64,000 bases of DNA, from NCBI RefSeq assembly GCF_013868415.1, contig NZ_JACEMT010000055.1, positions 124,001-188,000 of the forward strand, read 5' to 3'. The first letter of the stretch is position 1, and the number at the start of each line of letters is the position of its first letter. The notes under the pieces are model-generated. The model worked only from the letters and a program-made list of their open reading frames with translations, was not told the DNA's origin and searched no databases. Shown here piece by piece: positions 27,287 to 36,114 of this stretch. This stretch comes from Marinobacterium marinum (GTDB lineage: Bacteria > Pseudomonadota > Gammaproteobacteria > Pseudomonadales > Balneatricaceae). Made by a program: the position numbers and the translations under genes.

Positions 27287-28306
27287 TCAGCGGCAGGCGG
27301 CGCGTTCAGCAATGTCGGCAAAACGATGGAAGTCGTTGTTGCCGCCGCTCAGAATACAGACCAGAGTTTTGCCTGCAATCTCGTCTTTCAGTGCGGTCAG
27401 AGCAGCAATGCTCAGGCAGCCGGACAGTTCGGCCACAATGGCCTCTTCCTGATACAGGTTGATCAGTGCCTGGCAGGTGTCGGCATCGGGTACGCTGACT
27501 ACGCGGTTCAGCGTGCGTTGGCAGATTTCGAAGCCCAGCTCACCGATGCGTTGTGTAGCGGCGCCGTCTACGAAGGGGTCGATCTGCGCCAGGCTGTGGT
27601 TGTGGCCGACTGATAGCGAGTGTTTGAGGGCAGCGGCCTTGTTCGGTTCCACGCCGATCAGCCGGGTATGCGGTGACCGCTCGTTAAAGACGGTACCCAG
27701 CCCGGCGGCCAGTCCGCCACCGCCAACAGGGACGAACAGGTAGTCGATCCGGGGCTGGTCATGCAAAAGTTCAAGTCCCAAGGTGCCCTGGCCGCAGATT
27801 ACATCCACGTCGTCGAAGGGGTGGATGAAGGTAGCGCCCTGCTGGCGCTCGAATTCGCGGGCGGCGGCACAGGCGTCATCAAAGGTCTGTCCGGTCAGGA
27901 CGATACGCACCTGCTGACCACCAAATTGACGTGCCTTGTTTACTTTCAGGGCCGGTGTGTTGGCGGGCATGAACAGGGTGCCGCTGATACCCAGCGCTTG
28001 GCATGAAAAGGCGACGCCCTGGGAGTGGTTGCCGGCACTGGCACACACAATGCCGCGCTGGCGCTGGGCTTCGGTGAGCTGCACCATGCGATTGTAGGCC
28101 CCGCGGAGCTTGAACGAGCGGACCGGCTGCAGGTCTTCGCGTTTCAGCAGGACATTGGCGTTAAAAGCGCGGCTCAGAAACTCGGAGCGTTGCAAGGGCG
28201 TGTGGCGGACGATACCCGCCAGTCGGTCCGCTGCGGTCATGATATCGGCGGTGGTCGGCAGAAGGGGGTTGGACTGGGCGGGGAGTGCCGAGGCTGCGGT
28301 CGTCAT
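27287..28306 (-). CDS. ilvA: Threonine ammonia-lyase, IlvA type lacking the regulatory domain
   Basis: 339 residues from the ATG at 28306 (AAGGTGA ribosome site). PLP enzyme converting threonine to 2-oxobutyrate. Motifs: LKREDLQPVRSFKLRGAYN (PLP lysine), CASAGNHSQGVA, VPVGGGGLAAGL, CILSGGNND. The sequence is closest to the Bacillus/Corynebacterium-type IlvA, which continues for ~70 residues as an ACT-like domain. Here the protein stops right after FADIAERAACR, and the following DNA encodes no such domain. It would not be feedback-inhibited by isoleucine in the usual way. A leader ORF and hairpin lie upstream. Confidence 0.88.
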   Translation of the reverse strand: MTTAASALPAQSNPLLPTTADIMTAADRLAGIVRHTPLQRSEFLSRAFNANVLLKREDLQPVRSFKLRGAYNRMVQLTEAQRQRGIVCASAGNHSQGVAFSCQALGISGTLFMPANTPALKVNKARQFGGQQVRIVLTGQTFDDACAAAREFERQQGATFIHPFDDVDVICGQGTLGLELLHDQPRIDYLFVPVGGGGLAAGLGTVFNERSPHTRLIGVEPNKAAALKHSLSVGHNHSLAQIDPFVDGAATQRIGELGFEICQRTLNRVVSVPDADTCQALINLYQEEAIVAELSGCLSIAALTALKDEIAGKTLVCILSGGNNDFHRFADIAERAACR

Positions 28307-28344
28307 GAGGTCACCTTTCCTTTGGAAGGCCACGGGCAGCGGGT

Positions 28345-28372
28345 ATTAAAAAACCCGCCGGGTGGCGGGTTT
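28345..28372 (-). terminator. Terminator or attenuator ahead of ilvA
   Basis: On the minus strand AAACCCGCC-ACCC-GGCGGGTTT followed by TTT. It lies ~190 bp after the sirtuin stop but only 38 bp before the ilvA ATG, and follows a short leader ORF, which fits transcription attenuation as well as simple termination. Confidence 0.75.
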
Positions 28373-28398
28373 CTTGTTAGTCGTCGTGCGTGTACGGA

Positions 28399-28464
28399 CT
28401 ATCCCACCAGGCGGTTGCCAGTGCGAATAATCATCATGATGTTGCTGAAGTTGGCTTGGTACAT
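28399..28464 (-). CDS. Possible leader peptide of ilvA attenuator
   Basis: 21 codons: MYQANFSNIMMIIRTGNRLVG, stopping 26 bp before the terminator hairpin. It holds three Ile plus Thr, Leu and Val codons, the amino acids expected for control of an ilv gene. No good ribosome site is visible, so translation is uncertain. Confidence 0.3.
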   Translation of the reverse strand: MYQANFSNIMMIIRTGNRLVG

Positions 28465-28565
28465 GCGTTGCGACGTGCGAATTCGGTTCAATATGTAGCT
28501 TGTAACTATCGACCACCCTGTAAGCCGAGTCAAGCTCCGAGTGGAGTTGCCAAGTGGCGGGCGGT

Positions 28566-29411
28566 TCACGTTGCCGGTGACGACAGCTCCGCGATGACCG
28601 TTTGTAACACGGGTGTAATGGGAGCGTTCAGCTTGAGGCTGAGCAGTTCGTCGGCCCGTGTCCTGCCCAGAGTCAGCGCTGCGATCGGTTTGTTCCACTC
28701 ATTGGCGCGGCGGCAGAAGCGAAAGCCGGAGTAGACCATCAGCGAAGAGCCTATCACCAGCAGGCCATCGGCGTTTTGCAACGCCTCCAGGGCATCGATA
28801 ACACGCTGTTTGGGCACGTGATCGCCGAAAAAGACTACATCCGGCTTCAGGATGCCGCCACATTGGGGGCAATCCGGGATGCGGAAGCCGCTGAAATCCA
28901 CTTCCAGATCGGCATCGCCATCGGGTGCGGTTGCGGCCGTGTAGTGGGTGAAGGTCGGGTTCAGTTCGGCGCTGCGATGGTGGACTTCGTCACGGCTGCA
29001 GCGGAAGGCGCAGCTCATGCAGATGACGCGGTCGGAGCGGCCGTGTAGATCGGTCACTTTTTGGCTGCCGGCTTGTTGATGCAGACCATCCACGTTCTGG
29101 GTGACCAACAGGTCGATATGGCCCAGTTGCTCCAGCTGCGCCAGCGCCGCGTGGGCCGGGTTGGGGCACGCATCGCGCATCACCGGCCAGCCAATGAGGC
29201 TGCGTCCCCAGTAACGCTTGCGGGTGTGTTCGCAACGCATGAAATCCGGGTGCTGCACCGGCTGCTTGCGTTTCCACTCGCCGTTCCGGTCGCGGTAGTC
29301 GGGAATGCCGGAATCGGTGCTGATGCCGGCGCCGGTCAGCACCAGCAGGCGCGGGTGGCGGTGGATAAACCGGGTCAGGGCATGGCGGGGCTCAGTCAAC
29401 GGCATGGGCAT
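28566..29411 (-). CDS. Sirtuin, class II (SIRT4-like) NAD-dependent deacylase
   Basis: 281 residues. NAD-binding GAGISTDSGIPDYRD, catalytic TQNVDGLHQQAGS and DLHGRSDRVICMSC; zinc cysteines CMSC and CPQCGG; VVFFGDHVP; GSSLMVYSGFRF. Removes acyl groups from lysines using NAD+. It lies 14 bp downstream of metR on the same strand, so probably co-transcribed with it. Confidence 0.92.
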   Translation of the reverse strand: MPMPLTEPRHALTRFIHRHPRLLVLTGAGISTDSGIPDYRDRNGEWKRKQPVQHPDFMRCEHTRKRYWGRSLIGWPVMRDACPNPAHAALAQLEQLGHIDLLVTQNVDGLHQQAGSQKVTDLHGRSDRVICMSCAFRCSRDEVHHRSAELNPTFTHYTAATAPDGDADLEVDFSGFRIPDCPQCGGILKPDVVFFGDHVPKQRVIDALEALQNADGLLVIGSSLMVYSGFRFCRRANEWNKPIAALTLGRTRADELLSLKLNAPITPVLQTVIAELSSPAT

Positions 29412-29425
29412 CAGGTCCGATCGGG

Positions 29426-30319
29426 TCAGGTTACAGTATTGTGGCTGCGTGCCAGTTCTACAAATGCGTGCAGATAGTCGGTTTCGATATCTTCCTTGCG
29501 CAGGCCCAGAAAGATCTGCTTGTCCACTCCGGTCGGCCCCAGTCGCAACGGATGCAGGGGCAGCCGCTGGCGGTACTCTTCTACCAGCCAGCGCGGCAGC
29601 GCGGCCACACCGCGTCCGGTAGCGACCATCTGCAGCATGATGTCGGTGGTTTCGATCTGCTTGTGGCGGCGCGGGCTGCAGCTGGCGGGAGTCAGGAAGC
29701 GGTTGAAGATATCCAGTCGGTCCGGCTCCACCGGGTAGGTGATCAGGGTGTCCTGCACCAGCTGTTCCGGCTCGACCTGCGACTGGCCGAACAGCGGATG
29801 CTCGGGGCCGACCACCAGTACCTGTTCGTAATCGAACACCGGCTCGAAGATCAGGCCGCTGCGGTAGAGCGGGTCCGGCGTCACCAGCAGGTCGATCTCA
29901 TGGCCGTAGAGTGCGCCCATACCGCCGAACTGGAATTTCTGCCGCACATCGACATCCACCTCGGGCCACTGCTTGAGGTAAGGGTTCACGACCTTGAGCA
30001 ACCACTGGTAGCAGGGGTGACACTCCATGCCGATGCGCAGGGTGCCACGCAGCCCGCTGGCAAACTGCTGCATCAGATCTTCGGCGTGCTCGAACTGGGG
30101 CAACAGCCGTTCGGCCAGCTGCAGCAGGTATTCACCGGCTTGGGTCAGGCGCAGGCGGCGGCCCTCCTTCTGCCACACGGGCGTACCCAGCTGCTGTTCC
30201 AGCTTGCGTATTGAGTGGCTCAGGGCGGACTGGGTCAGGCAGAGTTTCTCGGCCGCAGCGGTCAGCGACCCTTGCTGGTTTACGGTACGAAGGATCATCA
30301 GGTGGTGACGTTCGAGCAT
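29426..30319 (-). CDS. metR: MetR, LysR-type activator of methionine synthesis
   Basis: 297 residues. HTH MLERHHLMILRTVNQQGSLTAAAEKLCLTQSALSHSIRKLE. The effector domain has MECHPCYQWLLKVVNPYLKQWPEVDVD and PVEPDRLDIFNRFLTPA as in E. coli MetR. Homocysteine is the co-inducer. Divergent from metE across ~100 bp, the classical metR-metE arrangement. Confidence 0.93.
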   Translation of the reverse strand: MLERHHLMILRTVNQQGSLTAAAEKLCLTQSALSHSIRKLEQQLGTPVWQKEGRRLRLTQAGEYLLQLAERLLPQFEHAEDLMQQFASGLRGTLRIGMECHPCYQWLLKVVNPYLKQWPEVDVDVRQKFQFGGMGALYGHEIDLLVTPDPLYRSGLIFEPVFDYEQVLVVGPEHPLFGQSQVEPEQLVQDTLITYPVEPDRLDIFNRFLTPASCSPRRHKQIETTDIMLQMVATGRGVAALPRWLVEEYRQRLPLHPLRLGPTGVDKQIFLGLRKEDIETDYLHAFVELARSHNTVT

Positions 30320-30348
30320 ATCAATCCATGATTTTAATTAATTATTTA

Positions 30349-30373
30349 ATGAGATAATGCCATTATTTTTCAT
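30349..30373. promoter_or_regulatory. Candidate MetR operator
   Basis: Interrupted palindrome ATGAgATAAT-gcc-ATTATttTTCAT in the metR-metE spacer, close to the MetR motif TGAA-N5-TTCA with wider spacing. The site is inferred from position and symmetry. Confidence 0.5.
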
Positions 30374-30421
30374 CATTAAGAAGGGCTAGGATTTTCTTCG
30401 AATCGAATTTTGGAGAGAGCC

Positions 30422-32731
30422 ATGAGCCTTCAGTCTGCCGACAAGAGTCGCCTGCACAATCTGGGATTCCCGCGTATTGGGGCCCGTCGTGAATTGAAAT
30501 TTGTCCAGGAAGCCTTCTGGAAAGGTGAAATCGGCGAGGCCGATTTGCTGGCTACGGCGGCCGGTTTGCGTCAGCAGAACTGGCAGCGCCAGTCCGGTCT
30601 GGATCTGATCCCGGTGGGGGATTTCTCCCTGTATGATCAGGTGCTGGACATGAGCTTCACCCTGGGCAATCTGCCGGCCCGTGTACAGGGACTGGATGGT
30701 TCCGAGCTGGATCAGTTCTTCCGCGTGGCCCGTGGCCGCTCGGCCAATGACAGCGACTGCCATTGCGTTCATGCCGGTGAAATGACCAAGTGGTTTGACA
30801 CCAACTATCACTACATCGTGCCGGAATTCAGTGCCGAGACCCGTTTCAGTCTGAACCCGAACCGTCTGCTGAGCCATCTGGAAGAAGCCCGCGCGCAGGG
30901 GCATAGTGCCAAACCGGTATTGCTCGGTCCGGTGACCTATCTGTTGCTGGGCAAAGCCAAGGACGAGACGCAGCCGTTGAGCCTGCTGGCCCAGTTGCTG
31001 CCGGTCTATGCCGAGCTGTTGAAACAGCTGGCTGACAAGGACGTTGAGTGGGTGCAGATTGATGAACCGGCTCTGGTAACCGAACTGTCGCCCGAATGGC
31101 AGGCCGCTTACCGCACCGCCTATGCGGTGTTGGCCAACAGCGGGGTGAAGCTGTTGCTGACCACGTATTTTGGTCAGCTGGGGGAAAATCTCGATCTGGC
31201 CTGCAGCCTTCAGGTGGAGGGTGTGCACCTGGATGCCATCAACGCCGGCCACGAAGTCGAAACGGTCAAACGTCGGCTGGGAGCCGATCAGGTGCTGTCG
31301 TTGGGGGTGGTCAACGGTCGCAATATTTGGAAAACAGACCTGAATAAGGTGCTGGACTGGCTGGAACCGGTGGCTCGGGACCTGGGTGAGCGTTTGTGGA
31401 TCGCGCCGTCCTGTTCCTTGCTGCATGTCCCGGTGGATCTGGACAGTGAGCAGACGCTGGATGCCGAAGTACTGTCCTGGCTGGCCTTTGCACAGCAGAA
31501 GCTGGATGAAATTCGTGTTCTCCACCGCGCCTTGAATGAAGGACGTGATGCGGTGGCAGCAGAACTGGCTGAAAACCGCTGTGCTCTGAACAGCCGTCGC
31601 AGTTCGCCGCGCGTGCATAACCCGGCGGTACAGAAAGCGGTTGCTGCAATCGATGTCGCTCTGGGCGAGCGCCAGAGCCCGTATCTCCGGCGTGCAGCGT
31701 TGCAGCGTGACAAGCTGAACCTGCCGTTGTATCCGACCACCACGATCGGCTCTTTCCCGCAGACGCAGGACATTCGCAAGGCGCGTCTGGCCTTCAAAAG
31801 GGGTGAGTTGGCGGCCGTCGAATATGAAACCCGCATGAAGCAGGAAATCGAGTTTGCCGTACGTCAGCAGGAGGCATTGGGGCTGGATGTACTGGTGCAT
31901 GGTGAAGCCGAACGCAATGACATGGTCGAGTACTTCGGTGAGCAGCTGGATGGCTATGCCTTCAGCCAGTTCGGCTGGGTGCAGTCCTACGGTTCCCGCT
32001 GCGTCAAGCCGCCGATCTTGTTTGGTGATATCAGCCGCCCCCGGGCGATGACGGTGGCCTGGAGTCAATATGCCCAGTCGCTGACCGACAAGCCGATGAA
32101 AGGGATGTTGACCGGTCCGGTGACGATCCTGAACTGGTCATTCGTGCGTGACGATCAGCCGCGATCCATCAGCTGCCAGCAGTTGGCTCTGGCGATCCGT
32201 GAAGAAGTGCAGGACCTTGAACGGGCCGGTATCGATATCATTCAGATTGACGAAGCGGCTTTGCGTGAAGGCTTGCCGTTGCGCCGCAGCCAGTGGGCCG
32301 AATACCTGGCCTGGGCCGTCGAGTCCTTCCGTATTACCGCCAATGGTGTGGCAGACACGACTCAGATTCACACCCACATGTGCTATTCGGAATTCAACGA
32401 CATTATCGAGGCGATCGCGCACATGGATGCTGATGTGATCACCATTGAAACGTCACGCTCCGACATGGAGTTGCTGGATGTGTTCGACGAATTCCATTAC
32501 CCGAACGAAATCGGTCCGGGCGTTTATGATATTCACAGCCCGAATATTCCGCCGGTTGAACAGATGGTGAAACTGATGCGTCTGGCTGCTCAGCGTATCC
32601 CGGCCGAGCGCTTGTGGGTAAATCCGGACTGCGGTTTGAAAACGCGTCAATGGAGTGAAGTAATTCCGGCCCTGCAGAACATGGTGGATGCTGCCAAAGT
32701 GCTGCGTGAAGCTGAAGTGGCTGCCGCCTGA
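30422..32731 (+). CDS. metE: Cobalamin-independent methionine synthase
   Basis: 769 residues from the ATG at 30422 (GGAGAGAG ribosome site). Zinc enzyme transferring methyl from 5-methyltetrahydropteroyl-triglutamate to homocysteine without B12. Two homologous barrels; zinc/homocysteine site motifs [19 protein letters not shown] and [12 protein letters not shown] are present, with [10 protein letters not shown] at the start of the C-terminal barrel. The genome also has B12 acquisition genes, so MetE and a B12-dependent MetH probably coexist. Confidence 0.97.
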   Translation: MSLQSADKSRLHNLGFPRIGARRELKFVQEAFWKGEIGEADLLATAAGLRQQNWQRQSGLDLIPVGDFSLYDQVLDMSFTLGNLPARVQGLDGSELDQFFRVARGRSANDSDCHCVHAGEMTKWFDTNYHYIVPEFSAETRFSLNPNRLLSHLEEARAQGHSAKPVLLGPVTYLLLGKAKDETQPLSLLAQLLPVYAELLKQLADKDVEWVQIDEPALVTELSPEWQAAYRTAYAVLANSGVKLLLTTYFGQLGENLDLACSLQVEGVHLDAINAGHEVETVKRRLGADQVLSLGVVNGRNIWKTDLNKVLDWLEPVARDLGERLWIAPSCSLLHVPVDLDSEQTLDAEVLSWLAFAQQKLDEIRVLHRALNEGRDAVAAELAENRCALNSRRSSPRVHNPAVQKAVAAIDVALGERQSPYLRRAALQRDKLNLPLYPTTTIGSFPQTQDIRKARLAFKRGELAAVEYETRMKQEIEFAVRQQEALGLDVLVHGEAERNDMVEYFGEQLDGYAFSQFGWVQSYGSRCVKPPILFGDISRPRAMTVAWSQYAQSLTDKPMKGMLTGPVTILNWSFVRDDQPRSISCQQLALAIREEVQDLERAGIDIIQIDEAALREGLPLRRSQWAEYLAWAVESFRITANGVADTTQIHTHMCYSEFNDIIEAIAHMDADVITIETSRSDMELLDVFDEFHYPNEIGPGVYDIHSPNIPPVEQMVKLMRLAAQRIPAERLWVNPDCGLKTRQWSEVIPALQNMVDAAKVLREAEVAAA

Positions 32732-32746
32732 CAGCTGTTCTGGAAG

Positions 32747-32779
32747 CCAACGCCCCGGTCTGGATGAACGGGGCGTTGG
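32747..32779. terminator. Hairpin between metE and the antiporter
   Basis: Perfect 11-bp stem CCAACGCCCCG / CGGGGCGTTGG between two convergent genes. No T-run on either side; probably shared. Confidence 0.6.
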
Positions 32780-32799
32780 GGCAGGCGGTTGCAGGTGTT

Positions 32800-34623
32800 T
32801 CAGTCGCGTTTTTCGGTCACCGCATTCGGTGCCAGATACACCAGTGTCCAACCGGTTTCCGGAGCCAGGTTTTCGGCATCGGACAGAAGGGTCAGGTGCC
32901 GGTCGGGGCTGATCAGTGCGATGGGGATGCGGGTATTGTCGGCATCCTGTGCCTGCCAGTGGGTATAGCTGAAGTTGTCACTGAAACGGGTCGCACGGAA
33001 ACGGGCGCCTCGACTGATCAGTCCGGCCAGGGTACTGAAGCTGAGCGTCTCCGGTCCCAGACGCTGGCCCTGATGTTCTTCGGCCAGTTTGAGCCGGGCT
33101 TTTTGATGCTGATCCGTACGCACGCTAAAAATATGATGTGCCGGGAAATCGCGTTGAAAATGCTGGCACAGCAGGGCATTCCATTCGCGTTGCGGAGTCA
33201 GCGTCAACAGATGGCCAAGGCCGGCCAGATCCAACCGGTCATCAATAACTGTGGCCAGCGGGTTGCCACAGAGTGTGCGTATACCATGCATGCGTGCATC
33301 ACGGATGGCGTCCCAATGGGTGTCGACCATCAGCAGGGGAATCTCTTCTTTTTGCAGGCACTCGGCCAGTGCTCGGGCAGCGGGATTGGCACCGATCAGC
33401 AGCAGGCCGCGTGGTTCCGGCTCGGTGACGCCCAGCAATTTGGCAATGGGGCGCGCTGTTGCGCTCTGGAATACGACGGTGCCGATGATCACGGCAAAAG
33501 TGAGTGCGCTGATCAGTCCTGCGCCTTCATAACCGGCCTGCTCCAGTTTGATGGCAAACAGGGCCGAGACGGCGGCGGCGACGATGCCACGCGGGCCGAT
33601 CCAGGCGATCAGACTCCGCTCCTGCCAGCTGAGGCGGCTGCCCAGAGTGCTGACCCAGACCGACAGGGGGCGGGCGATAAACTGGATCACTGCCAGCAGT
33701 GCCAGGGCGGGCCAGCCCAGTGCCAGTAAGGCCGTCAGATCCAGGCGGGCGGCCAGCAGAATGAACAGGCCCGAGATCAACAGCACGGCCAGGTGTTCCT
33801 TGAAAGCCAGAATGCCTTCTATATTGATACCGCGTGCATTGGCCAGCCAGATTCCCATCAGGGTGACGGCCAGCAAGCCGGATTCGTGCGCCAGTTGATT
33901 GGACAGCGCGAAGGTTACCAGTACCAGCGAGACTGTCGCCAGCACTTCAAGATACTCGGGTACCCAGTGGCGACGCAATGCGCTGGACAGCAGCCAGCCC
34001 GCCAGCAGGCCAGCCCCGGTGCCAACCAGGGTGACTTTCATGAATACCAGCAGGCTGGCAAACAGGCCGTTGTCGCCGTTGCCGGTTGCAATCAGCCACT
34101 GAAATACCAGAACAGCCAGCAGGGCCCCCAGAGGGTCGATCAAGATGCCTTCCCAGCGCAGGACTTCCGCAATACGCGGGGTGGCCCTCAGGGTGCGTAG
34201 CATGGGGACGATGACGGTGGGTCCGGTGACAACCACCAGGGCGCCGAACAGAGCCGCGAGCGGGGGTGACAGTCCGATCAGGCCATAAGCTGCCAGGCTG
34301 ATGACCAGCCAGGTGATCAGGGCACCCCAGGTGACCAGGCGCCGGACAACGGGGCCTGTTTCACGCAGTTCGCTGAATTTGAGCGTTAGACTGCCTTCAA
34401 ACAGGATCAGTGCGACACTGATCGAGACCAGAGGAAACAGCAGTTCATCAAGAAAGTCATCCGGTGACAGCAGCCCGCCGATGGGACCCAGCAAAATGCC
34501 CGTGAGCAACAGAAACAAAATGGCCGGCAGTCGCCAGCGCCAGGCCAGCCATTGGCAGGCAAGGCTGGCCAGTGCCAGCGATGCAAACCCCAGAGTCGGT
34601 GAAAAGAGATCGTTAAGCGTCAT
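32800..34623 (-). CDS. CPA1-type Na+(K+)/H+ antiporter with RCK domain
   Basis: 607 residues. About 12 membrane helices (1-400) with SLTLKFSELRE, VVTGPTVIVPMLR and LIAWIGPRGIVAAAV as in NhaP/KefC-like exchangers. A cytosolic TrkA-N/RCK domain follows (LLLIGANPAARALAECLQ), which binds nucleotides and gates transport. It would control cytosolic pH, Na+ or K+. Its 5' side is divergent from the putative small RNA at 34752. Confidence 0.88.
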   Translation of the reverse strand: MTLNDLFSPTLGFASLALASLACQWLAWRWRLPAILFLLLTGILLGPIGGLLSPDDFLDELLFPLVSISVALILFEGSLTLKFSELRETGPVVRRLVTWGALITWLVISLAAYGLIGLSPPLAALFGALVVVTGPTVIVPMLRTLRATPRIAEVLRWEGILIDPLGALLAVLVFQWLIATGNGDNGLFASLLVFMKVTLVGTGAGLLAGWLLSSALRRHWVPEYLEVLATVSLVLVTFALSNQLAHESGLLAVTLMGIWLANARGINIEGILAFKEHLAVLLISGLFILLAARLDLTALLALGWPALALLAVIQFIARPLSVWVSTLGSRLSWQERSLIAWIGPRGIVAAAVSALFAIKLEQAGYEGAGLISALTFAVIIGTVVFQSATARPIAKLLGVTEPEPRGLLLIGANPAARALAECLQKEEIPLLMVDTHWDAIRDARMHGIRTLCGNPLATVIDDRLDLAGLGHLLTLTPQREWNALLCQHFQRDFPAHHIFSVRTDQHQKARLKLAEEHQGQRLGPETLSFSTLAGLISRGARFRATRFSDNFSYTHWQAQDADNTRIPIALISPDRHLTLLSDAENLAPETGWTLVYLAPNAVTEKRD

Positions 34624-34716
34624 TGGCGGTCCTTGTCGTTGTGATTAAAGGTATAGCGGCGTGTACCGCCAGTTCTTCAGTTCCGTATTAACGAGCAGGA
34701 GAGGTTAAGATAATGG

Positions 34717-34745
34717 TTGCAATCGCTAATCATTATCATTAATAT
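34717..34745 (+). promoter_or_regulatory. Fur-box promoter of small RNA 1
   Basis: -35 TTGCAA, exactly 17 bp, -10 TAATAT. The spacer and -10 are filled by a Fur-like sequence (on the opposite strand AATGATAATGATTAG, close to GATAATGATAATCATTATC). Fur-Fe(II) would block RNA polymerase, so the promoter should open under iron limitation. Confidence 0.7.
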
Positions 34746-34751
34746 TCATGT

Positions 34752-34853
34752 TGTTCATTGACAGGTCTGGCTGAGTGTTGTCGAGCAGTCAGCTCAGCAT
34801 TTCCCGCCGTATACCCCATCGATCTGGCAGGTTGGGGTATGCGGCTTTTTTTG
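34752..34853 (+). ncRNA. Putative iron-responsive small RNA 1
   Basis: About 100 nt. The predicted start is 8 bp after the -10 element, at the block GTTCATTGACAGGTCTG (34753-34769). That block is shared base for base, and at the same distance from the promoter, with the locus at 51097. The body is different from that of the second copy. It ends in a strong terminator: 13-bp stem GCCGTATACCCCA / TGGGGTATGCGGC with one wobble, then seven T. No ORF. Architecture is that of RyhB/PrrF, sequence is not one I recognise. Confidence 0.68.
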
Positions 34854-34900
34854 TTTTGGTCGCACCGGTCGGGGTGACACAGCGCTGTGCCGTTTGCGGT

Positions 34901-35668
34901 TCAGCGTGCCAGCCACTCGTCGATCCATGCCCGCACCGGCGAGTCTTCGCTCAGGGCTTCCACCGCGCCCAGACGGAAGTGTTCGGTGTAGGGTTTGAGT
35001 CCGGGGCCGAGCAGACGGTCATAGGGACAGTGCTCGGTCGGGTCCACATACAGAATGACCGCTTCGCCCTGACTGCCGTGGTAGGCTTCAAGACAGAACT
35101 GCAGCACCGATTCACTGCTGCCGACGACCAGAACCAGATCCCGGCTGCTCAGTGAGTTCATCAGATTGAACAGGTCGGGATAGACCGGTGCCGCTTCGCC
35201 AAAGAACACCACATTGGGTTTGAAGTGAGGCGGATGTGTCCGGTGGTCAAAGGGTTCGTAGCCGATCGGCTCGATGCGCCCTGCAGCCAGATTGACCAGT
35301 TCCAGCAGGTTGCCGTGGATATGAACGACATCGGGACTGCCTGCGCGCTCGTGCAGGTCGTCTACGTTGGTGGTCATCAGCGTGACCCGCTCGCCGTGCC
35401 GGTGCTGCAGTTCGGCGATGGCCCGGTGGGCGGCGTTGGGCTCCACACCCTGCAGGGCGGTGCGGCGATCGTTGTAGAACTGGTGGACCAGCTCGTAGTT
35501 CTGTTCGAAGGTGTCGATATGACAGACATCCTCGATACGGTGGTTGTGCCAGAGGCCATCAGGTCCGGTGCGGAAGGTCGGGACTCCGGACTCGGCGGAG
35601 ATGCCGGCTCCGGTGAAGATGATCAGGCGTCGGGTGTCAGGGCGTGTCATCGTGCGAGTCTCGGTCAT
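34901..35668 (-). CDS. Sir2-family protein without zinc cysteines
   Basis: 255 residues. FTGAGISAESGVPTFRTG, TTNVDDLHERAGS, HIHGNLLEL, VVFFGEAAP and VVGSSESVLQ keep the NAD site and catalytic histidine. The four zinc cysteines are absent, as in a minor bacterial CobB-like group. Deacylase or NAD hydrolase activity cannot be decided from sequence. It is divergent from the CARF/sigma54 operon across 446 bp and unlike the sirtuin at 28566. Confidence 0.82.
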   Translation of the reverse strand: MTETRTMTRPDTRRLIIFTGAGISAESGVPTFRTGPDGLWHNHRIEDVCHIDTFEQNYELVHQFYNDRRTALQGVEPNAAHRAIAELQHRHGERVTLMTTNVDDLHERAGSPDVVHIHGNLLELVNLAAGRIEPIGYEPFDHRTHPPHFKPNVVFFGEAAPVYPDLFNLMNSLSSRDLVLVVGSSESVLQFCLEAYHGSQGEAVILYVDPTEHCPYDRLLGPGLKPYTEHFRLGAVEALSEDSPVRAWIDEWLAR

Positions 35669-35967
35669 TTCGGCATATTGTGGTATGTGTCACAAATCAA
35701 AAAAATCAATATGTTAGGTGGTTGTATCTGTCACAAATCGAAATCAGGAAGTTCAACATGAAATTATTCGGGGCCTCCTGATCTTTTAAGATTGTACTAC
35801 TTACAACCCAGCTCGGAGGCTAAGGCTCTTCATCATCGCAGTACCTTTGAGTCCTGAATACATGTGATGGCTACATGTCAGATACGCGTTATCTCATCTT
35901 CTCTGAGCAATCGTGTGTTTGTATTCTTCTAGCTTACTATCTGAAATCAAATTTCGAAAAAAACGGC

Positions 35968-35993
35968 ATAATTTTCGTTTAATAGAAAATTAT
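35968..35993. promoter_or_regulatory. Palindrome, candidate UAS of the CARF/sigma54 operon
   Basis: ATAATTTTC-N8-GAAAATTAT, a perfect 9-bp inverted repeat ~66-91 bp upstream of the sigma54 promoter at 36059, the usual place for an enhancer-binding protein. The operon's own activator ends in a Fis-like HTH and is the obvious candidate to bind it. The rest of the gene-free stretch 35669-36114 is AT-rich and shows no ORF. Confidence 0.55.
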
Positions 35994-36058
35994 TTCCATT
36001 TTTGTATCTTTCATGCTTTTAAGTAATTGATATATATGGTTTATTTTAATTCAAATTG

Positions 36059-36075
36059 TTGGCATGGAACTAGCT
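36059..36075 (+). promoter_or_regulatory. Sigma54 promoter of the helicase-PLD-CARF operon
   Basis: TTGGCATGGAACTAGCT: GG and GC are exactly 10 bp apart, and only two defined bases differ from YTGGCACGRNNNTTGCW. Predicted start near 36086, 29 bp before the first ATG (36115). Confidence 0.75.
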
Positions 36076-36114
36076 TATAGGAGTTGCCAATAATTTTTGC
36101 CGAAGGGAGGCACT

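Noticed and set aside
30386-32068. 560-residue minus-strand open frame
   Set aside because: It is the antisense shadow of metE, whose conserved motifs are complete on the plus strand.
34901-35668. Sir2 gene as a member of the CARF/sigma54 operon
   Set aside because: It is on the opposite strand with its own upstream region; at most a divergent neighbour.
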